Source of the DNA: Streblospio benedicti
Taxonomy: Eukaryota > Annelida > Polychaeta > Spionida > Spionidae
Assembly (NCBI GenBank): GCA_019095985.1
Contig: CM032663.1
Location: 36,556,509-36,620,508 of the forward strand
Direction: 5' to 3'
Length of the DNA stretch: 64,000 nt
Each line of letters starts with the position of its first letter. Position 1 is the first letter of the stretch. The position numbers and the translations under genes were made by a program. Shown piece after piece: positions 60,901-64,000 of the stretch. Below the pieces are notes generated by a model. The model had not been told where the DNA came from. It did no database searches and saw only the letters and a program-made list of their open reading frames with translations.

Positions 60901-63738
60901 TGTTACGTTACATAGATTGATTGAAATAGAGAATATCTGATAATAATAGAGGGAGCAATTTTGTATAAAGTGCTCATTTAAGTTTCAATATTATGGCCCC
61001 AATTGCAAGCAGGAGACTCAACAGGTACATGTAATTTATCTAAATGATGATTGAGCTTAGTAAATTTCATTCTCAACCAAGAAGAAAAAATATTATTGAA
61101 CATGTTTATATGGTACTGAACGAGGAATCAGACTTACATTAAGAGTGAAGGAGGGTGTTGGAACAGGGCTTCCACTGAAGGGAATCTTAATCTTGAATGG
61201 TTCTCCTTCGTTCGCTCTAACTTCTCTCCCAAAGTAATCCAAATTGATTTTGGGAGCAGCTAGAAAATCAAAGAACAGTTACCGTACATAATTATATAAA
61301 AACAATTACTTACAATGTTTAATACAATAAATCGGTTGTGGCTTCATAAATTTACTCTGTGGATACAGTCTGTGCATGGAGCATCAGCAAAAATTGTTCA
61401 AAGAATCCATAATGCACATGTGAGAAAGTACTTACACGGTGGTGGTTGGCATTTAATGGGCTTGGAAGTCTCCGCAAACTCTCCTGGTCCAGCCTCATTT
61501 ACAGCTGCCACACGGAACTCATACTCTTTGCCATCAATAAGATTATGCACCACACACTCTGTGTCACGGACCTCTCCAGGGGCTGCCCTATAACACGACA
61601 AGTCTTCATATATTCTGTGAATGTTTGGACATTAGAAATGAGATGTACATCACCTTACATCAATATATCTGACAAGATATTTCAATTGCAACGTTTGTTT
61701 ATAATTTCTGTACATATTGCCTGAGTTTATCAAAAGACATATTTTATTTAAAATTTAGTTTCAATTTGATATGTGAACACACCAATCAAATCATGCTAAA
61801 AACGCATATCTATTGTTTACTGCAAAGTGAAACATTTATCACATGCTTGCCATCAGTTGATGTGTGTTGTCTACACTCTTCTATTTCAGAATGAAGCAGA
61901 ATTTTGAATCATCATCATTGGCTATATCAATAGTTACTCATCATGCTTTATAGTTAGTTAACAATGCACAGCACAAATTTATCTATAATTTGAGGATTAT
62001 AGACAATTGATAATGGTTCATTACACATATTTAATTTAGAGATAATTCAGCTGATAAAATTCTACAATTCAATGAGTGAAATGCTGAGTGCACAACATAG
62101 GTTTTTGACAACAACACGGCAAACATCAGGGGGAACATGAGGTTATGGCATGGCTCCCATGAAAGTTTAAGTTTAAAATTCTGTGTTTTCAGGTGCCAGC
62201 ACTGAGGAGAAAGGGGGATTAAAATAAAATAAAACGTATGCCATAGCGCCCTTGGAACCTGGAAATCATTCCAATAAATGTGGGACTACACAATGTCTTT
62301 AGCACCCTTGGATCCTGGAAATTTGTTATTTTTACTGTTTTCCCTCTGATAAATGTGGGACTACTCAATGTCATTAATGATTAAAATTTATCGAAACTTT
62401 TTATCAATAGTTTATAAATTACACCACTAGTATTGCAGAGGAATAAAAAAACACGATTTATTCATAGAGCATGAAACTTTTCAGCTGGGTAAAACACTAT
62501 GTTCGGCCGTGAGTTATGTGGCTGTACAAAATGATTTTTAAAATTAATTTATCATTTTGTCTGTACCTTTTGTGGTTATTTGTCATTTAAAATGAAATTC
62601 CAGACTCTTCGATTTTGTAAAAATCAGTAGCCTTTTCCTGATTTCTCGGTGCCATGGGAACGCTGTCAATATGCTATAGAAAGACTTACTTGGTCCATCT
62701 CTTGGTGCCTTTCTCTCTTTTTTCCACAATGTAGCCAGTGACAGGCTTGCCTCCATCTTTCCTTGGTGGCTCCCAGGTGAGCGAGATTGAGTCCTCAGTG
62801 GTGCCAGCTGATTCCGGTGTGCCTGGTTTGCCAGGGGGGTCTGCAACAATGGTTCATTTCAATGTTTATGTTCAATAATGTCTCTATGTATCTTTCTACA
62901 ATGCACAAATTACTATATAATAAATAACCAAAATATTACAACTTACCAAAGGGATATTTTGCCACTATGCCCTCAGTTGTAACAAGTGGTTCAGATTCGC
63001 CATTTTCATTAACTGCCATAACACGGAAGTCATACTCTTCCCCTTCATCTAAGTTGCGAGCTGTAGCTTCAGTGTCAAATGGCCCAATGAAACCTACAAA
63101 ATATGTGTACATAGTATACTTAAAAAGCACACATTAGAACTTCGCTATCATTTTTCAAGAAAAAGAAAAAGATCAACAAACAAAACATTTCATAATTGTA
63201 GTGACGGATAGTGAATGTTGTAGATCAATCAGCTAATATCACATGCACAAGCATTGGCATATATATATGTGAACATAATGGACATTAACTGATTGTTGAG
63301 TATTTCATCTCTTTCCTTTTGTTACTGATAATTGTTTTAGATTAATCATTAATCAAATCCTCAGTTTATTTGGCCCTAATTATTCCTCATTCAGAGCGTG
63401 TGGCCTGACAGCCCAGTCTACATGTGGGACAAATGACTGCTCCAAGCTATTTGGTCATTAGGATCTATCAAACTCATGCCCAGATGTGCTTGATCTTCCA
63501 CTAATTGAAAATAATTATAAAACGTCAAAAACAAATATTAAACATATACAACTAACAATGTAACAGAAAAGACACTAACCTGGACACTTGCTCCACCTGC
63601 CACCCTTTGGCTTCTTCTCCAGCACGTACTTCTGGATTTTGCCACCTCCATCATCTGCTGGTGGCTTCCATGCCAGCGTGATGGCATCAGGTTTGGTGTC
63701 AATAGCCTCCAGAGGGCCACCAGGAGCAGACGGTGGAC
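42827..63738 (-). CDS. Twitchin (giant Ig/FN3 kinase of muscle), C-terminal part; 5' end beyond window
   Basis: Thirty-seven constitutive exons plus one alternative exon give about 2,050 residues ending in a stop at 42,827. Domains: FN3-FN3-Ig-FN3-FN3-FN3-Ig-Ig-FN3-FN3-Ig-Ig-FN3-linker-kinase-regulatory tail-Ig-Ig-low-complexity tail. Most Ig and FN3 domains are split over two exons with conserved phases. Twitchin sits in the sarcomere (A-band or thick filaments; catch muscle in molluscs) and links elasticity to a mechanically or Ca-regulated Ser/Thr kinase. The motif order around the kinase (YDIFEELGTGAFG, HLDIKPENI, LIDFG, GFYTDMWAVGVLSY, then a GRI..FSSLRK..RP tail) matches twitchin closely and excludes plain titin or smooth-muscle MLCK. 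The absent 5' part lies right of 63,738. Confidence 0.93.
43333..43614 (-). CDS. Twitchin C-terminal Tyr/Ser/Asp/Arg repeat exon
   Basis: Ninety-four codons of short repeats: SVDYTSDYSSDY, SVDYSSDYSSDYSRTSRPPR, then Ser/Arg/Thr-rich (STQRSSSTNRSSSVTRQ). Low complexity, positively charged with regular Tyr. Donor GAG|GTAATA in phase 1. Confidence 0.82.
43904..43937. repeat. Perfect 15-bp palindrome in twitchin intron
   Basis: AAACATCCATTTAAA, a 4-base loop, then its exact inverse. Located in the intron between the last Ig exon and the tail exon. Confidence 0.85.
44077..44672 (-). CDS. Twitchin last Ig domain (exons 44,476-44,672 and 44,077-44,383)
   Basis: A linker PAPDMPVRRAMSLEPTRRRR, then RAPSFTFPLRDRFLQEGVSV, ITWLKDGKEIRSGAHYNITY, LEDAGRYTVRAENEKGEEET. 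The exon ends with a Ser/Tyr/Asn-rich stretch (SYNVNSYSSSASGGAASNYY) leading into the tail. Confidence 0.88.
44999..45550 (-). CDS. Twitchin Ig domain after kinase (exons 45,433-45,550 and 44,999-45,171)
   Basis: RREAFPRFVRKPHACIVQEG, then KCKVLAVSPPIITW|IFEN across the splice, NNYELRICRAKMEDKGEYIV and RAENSYGSAEEVAFLNVE. Matches the Ig that follows the kinase in all twitchins. Confidence 0.9.
46522..46624 (-). CDS. Twitchin kinase regulatory-tail exon, copy B (alternative)
   Basis: 103 bp, same phases: GDWPVPMPAIGRLANFSSLR then KRRPKENQIYDSYF. Splice sites TTTCAAAG|GG and TTTG|GTAAGA are acceptable; the pyrimidine tract is modest. Using both copies (206 bp) would shift the frame of the following Ig exon, so A and B must exclude each other. 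Confidence 0.85.
47469..47571 (-). CDS. Twitchin kinase regulatory-tail exon, copy A (alternative)
   Basis: 103 bp, entered in phase 0 and left in phase 1: ADWKHPMPGIGRIAQFSSLR then KNRPKENQIYESYF. The segment corresponds to the C-terminal autoinhibitory region that packs into the kinase active site in twitchin. It is a paralogue of the exon at 46,522-46,624. Confidence 0.85.
48144..51766 (-). CDS. Twitchin protein kinase domain (six exons)
   Basis: Exons 51,673-51,766; 51,237-51,440; 50,940-51,081; 50,007-50,206; 49,658-49,810; 48,144-48,270. Visible motifs in order: glycine loop LGTGAFGVVH, ATP lysine FVAKFV, helix-C glutamate RQEIASM, hinge MEYLSGGELFDR, catalytic loop HLDIKPENI (HLD instead of HRD, normal for titin/twitchin kinases), metal-binding LIDFGLASKL, activation-end AEFAAPE and GFYTDMWAVGVLSYIL. 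It then ends with RRLTVHECLDHAWLSGDHAD and SSRYNAIRAKINAKY. All catalytic residues are present, so it should be an active Ser/Thr kinase rather than a pseudokinase. Confidence 0.94.
51874..52100 (-). CDS. Twitchin FN3 end and kinase N-terminal linker
   Basis: FGHCAVENLSPNKEYQFRVS and AENFLWRSQPCEPVGPIQTE close the FN3. Then come a charged linker (TEDEGRRKKGLPFDDTGRRI) and RGKYDGPKINDYDKF, the N-terminal linker of twitchin kinase, thought to help inhibit it. Confidence 0.9.
52978..53143 (-). CDS. Twitchin FN3 domain preceding kinase, first exon
   Basis: DAPDPPRFLQVENIYHDSVM, LTWKPPNNDGGSFVTEYVVE and KLESGMTNWMKCATTR: the single FN3 that comes just before the kinase in twitchins. Confidence 0.9.
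53245..53946 (-). CDS. Twitchin Ig domain (exons 53,789-53,946 and 53,245-53,374)
   Basis: SPPKINVPPRFAEAAIFEKG, GYPKPKMKWTRDGQEIKDGG, then HAYLTIKNAEKIDEGPYRLT and LDNDLGSDSAVINVNIN. The intron carries a Penelope-type terminus relic (53,470-53,710). Confidence 0.9.
53470..53710 (-). mobile_element. Penelope-like element terminus relic with hammerhead-like motif
   Basis: On the - strand, 53,540-53,498 reads CCTGAAGAGGACACTTACGT then GTCGAAACGTCGGAAT: CUGAAGA, a GACAC/GUGUC stem with UUAC loop, GAAA, then a GUC site, flanked by ATTCC/GGAAT arms. This is the hammerhead-type terminus known from Penelope-like elements. No coding part is recognised, so only a terminus remains. Confidence 0.55.
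54131..54282. mobile_element. MITE with TA target duplication (152 bp)
   Basis: The ends CAGTGGGTGTCCTC and (inverse) CAGTGAATGTCCTC are flanked by TA on both sides (54,129-54,130 and 54,283-54,284), as for Tc1/mariner/pogo-type non-autonomous elements. Inside a twitchin intron. Confidence 0.75.
54394..54814 (-). CDS. Twitchin Ig domain (exons 54,703-54,814 and 54,394-54,566)
   Basis: LPEFVSQLQDCKAVQGKSAR, GFPTPDIQWYKGT across the splice, then FILIVKDVFGEDADEYSVRA and TNKAGSRTSRGDLIIK. Confidence 0.9.
55001..55569 (-). CDS. Twitchin FN3 domain (exons 55,406-55,569 and 55,001-55,142)
   Basis: DAPGAPGVPECESVGGDFVS, LTWQKPFNDGGGKIKGYYIE, NIPNLIEDREYDFRVIAVNE, AGESKPTETSKRIKVKDPN. A normal FN3 with a phase-0 internal splice. 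Confidence 0.9.
55802..56037 (-). CDS. Twitchin FN3 domain, main exon
   Basis: RWKPPRDDGGAKVQHYVVEK, GLYENKEYEFRVAAVNENGQ and GEFLTTDTGIVAKLPFG complete the FN3 begun in 56,309-56,465. Confidence 0.9.
56309..56790 (-). CDS. Twitchin Ig domain and start of next FN3 (exons 56,599-56,790 and 56,309-56,465)
   Basis: APPSFEREIRPQSVDKGDHL, PFDFKLKKDGVTVPSKDDRV, then DADIDDTADYKIEVSNDSGA closes the Ig. The same exon goes on with APPGKPTGPLEASDVTKNSL, the FN3 start. The lost Cys/Trp pattern (FKLK in place of W) is usual for some twitchin Ig domains. Confidence 0.87.
56961..57587 (-). CDS. Twitchin Ig domain (exons 57,476-57,587 and 56,961-57,133)
   Basis: AGKAPDFVKKPENATGPVGG with GEPKPTVKWYKDG across the splice, then LVVKNLHEGDSGEITCELKN (D-x-G-x-I/Y-x-C signature). 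Confidence 0.9.
57749..58193 (-). CDS. Twitchin FN3 domain (exons 58,045-58,193 and 57,749-57,899)
   Basis: TKASMPSIPSVDNIGKNSVD, LSWTKPRSDGGSPIKGYIVE, then VPDLDENGEYEFRVAAVTDA and GPGDYSLATAPVIVKDKN. The donor of the second exon (AAATG|GTGCTG) is weak but keeps frame. This makes three FN3 domains in a row. Confidence 0.88.
58328..58907 (-). CDS. Twitchin FN3 domain (exons 58,776-58,907 and 58,328-58,501)
   Basis: DTPDSPGKPVVEDIDADSVT start, LAWTKPKSDGGDRIQGYVIE core, GSDKWRPVNARVPCKDTQFT and GLDRGEEYDFRVKAKNKAGL. Confidence 0.9.
58594..58680. repeat. Short tandem duplication in twitchin intron
   Basis: TATATGTACATCATATATTC appears twice about 43 bp apart, followed each time by CA(A/T)TTATACTCTTCC. 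Non-coding. Confidence 0.75.
59034..59470 (-). CDS. Twitchin FN3 domain (exons 59,388-59,470 and 59,034-59,250)
   Basis: GAPSSPEGPLDISDITPESC, KLSWAPPKDDGGAPVNHYVV and DLEPGEKYEFRVSAVNDNGV are the standard FN3 blocks, ending AKYPFG. Confidence 0.9.
59663..61259 (-). CDS. Twitchin Ig domain (exons 61,138-61,259 and 59,663-59,825)
   Basis: APKINLDYFGREVRANEGEP start; the second exon carries RFNIEVFADEVVLSCRSAKK and EDQGPYAVTLKNEKGADHAT, the D-x-G-x-Y strand-F signature. The intron holds a 536-bp inverted-repeat element. Confidence 0.88.
60292..60827. mobile_element. MITE in twitchin intron (about 536 bp)
   Basis: The terminal inverted repeats are GTCACATAGAAAAAACGG at the left and the inverse of CCGTTTTTTCTGTGAC at the right, continuing through GATGAAACACGTATGTA, about 35 bp with one 2-base difference. 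The interior is non-coding and less AT-rich than the intron. Confidence 0.82.
61436..62840 (-). CDS. Twitchin FN3 domain (exons 62,690-62,840 and 61,436-61,587)
   Basis: PPGKPGTPES start, SISLTWEPPRKDGGKPVTGY core, then VVHNLIDGKEYEFRVAAVNE and AGPGEFAETSKP. The intron between them is 1.1 kb and holds a short direct repeat near 62,245-62,375 (AATAAATGTGGGACTAC twice). Confidence 0.9.
62947..63738 (-). CDS. Twitchin FN3 domain (exons 63,580-63,738 and 62,947-63,093)
   Basis: It starts PPSAPGGPLEAIDTKPDAIT, with LAWKPPADDGGGKIQKYVLE typical of FN3 strands B-C. The second exon supplies ARNLDEGEEYDFRVMAVNEN and the G/S-E-P end. Confidence 0.9.
63365..63505 (-). mobile_element. LINE 3'-end fragment in twitchin intron
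   Basis: The inverse of the fragment at 30,905-31,100: on the - strand it gives SLIDPNDQIAWSSHLSHM and later CRLGCQATRSE, with an AATAATTAGGGC tail. Decayed by indels relative to the 30.9-kb copy. Confidence 0.65.
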
Positions 63739-64000
63739 CTGGACAAAACCAGCGCTTAATAAGAGCTGTGATCAAATGTTTTTCTGATTAACTGTGACAT
63801 TATCATGCATCTTAGGAACCATGCGGAAATAGCATTTCAGACACGTTATAGATTCTTCATTAATATTCAAAGTCCATTTTACCCTTTGAGGGTGTTAGAC
63901 TGGCAAATTGCTACCACAATACGTCCCTCCATGCATCTATTACTCTTGTAATCTAGATTCTACTTATTAGTAATATAAAGCCCCATCCACATCGCTATGA

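Noticed and set aside
1-64000. CRISPR arrays, bacterial operons or prokaryotic signals
   Set aside because: The window is clearly intron-rich animal DNA; tandem repeats seen are microsatellites, minisatellites or transposon units.

Overview
The window is AT-rich metazoan nuclear DNA from an invertebrate. It has small exons, long introns, many small foldback/MITE elements, a Penelope-like retroelement and long GT/TA microsatellites. The twitchin-type kinase gene (rather than vertebrate titin) and the repeat style suggest a protostome, perhaps a mollusc or another lophotrochozoan. The species cannot be fixed from the sequence. No gene is supported on the + strand; all three genes read on the - strand. 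Splice borders were placed by reading AG/GT sites and checking that codon phase is kept across every junction; expect +/-1-2 bases of error.

Region 1 (about 275-28,950, - strand; continues past the left edge): a giant single-pass membrane protein, at least about 4,450 residues in the window. In order it has a signal peptide, a Ser/Thr-rich repetitive ectodomain of about 2,260 residues (including a 3.7-kb exon with a recent 516-bp internal tandem duplication), a membrane-proximal domain with a furin-like RKRR site, one membrane helix, and a very long low-complexity cytoplasmic tail. One tail exon carries about nine TQT-type motifs, which look like an array of dynein light chain (LC8) binding sites. 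Layout and membrane-proximal sequence resemble the KIAA1549 family. Its introns hold most of the mobile DNA, including a Penelope-like element nested inside a long-inverted-repeat foldback element (14,555-17,455).

Region 2 (34,155-38,437, - strand): a complete four-exon gene for a basic helix-loop-helix protein of about 288 residues with a Gln/Ser-rich C-terminus. Its second intron appears to use a GC donor. It is flanked by gene-poor DNA at 28,951-34,154 and 38,438-42,826.

Region 3 (42,827-63,738, - strand; continues past the right edge): the C-terminal part (about 2,050 residues, 37 exons plus one alternative exon) of twitchin, a giant muscle Ig/FN3/kinase protein. Reading N to C: FN3-FN3-Ig-FN3-FN3-FN3-Ig-Ig-FN3-FN3-Ig-Ig-FN3-linker-kinase-regulatory tail-Ig-Ig-Tyr/Ser/Asp/Arg-rich tail. 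The exon for the kinase regulatory tail is present twice (103 bp each, same phase). Using both would break the frame, so they look like mutually exclusive exons giving two versions of the autoinhibitory segment.

The three genes have no obvious shared pathway.
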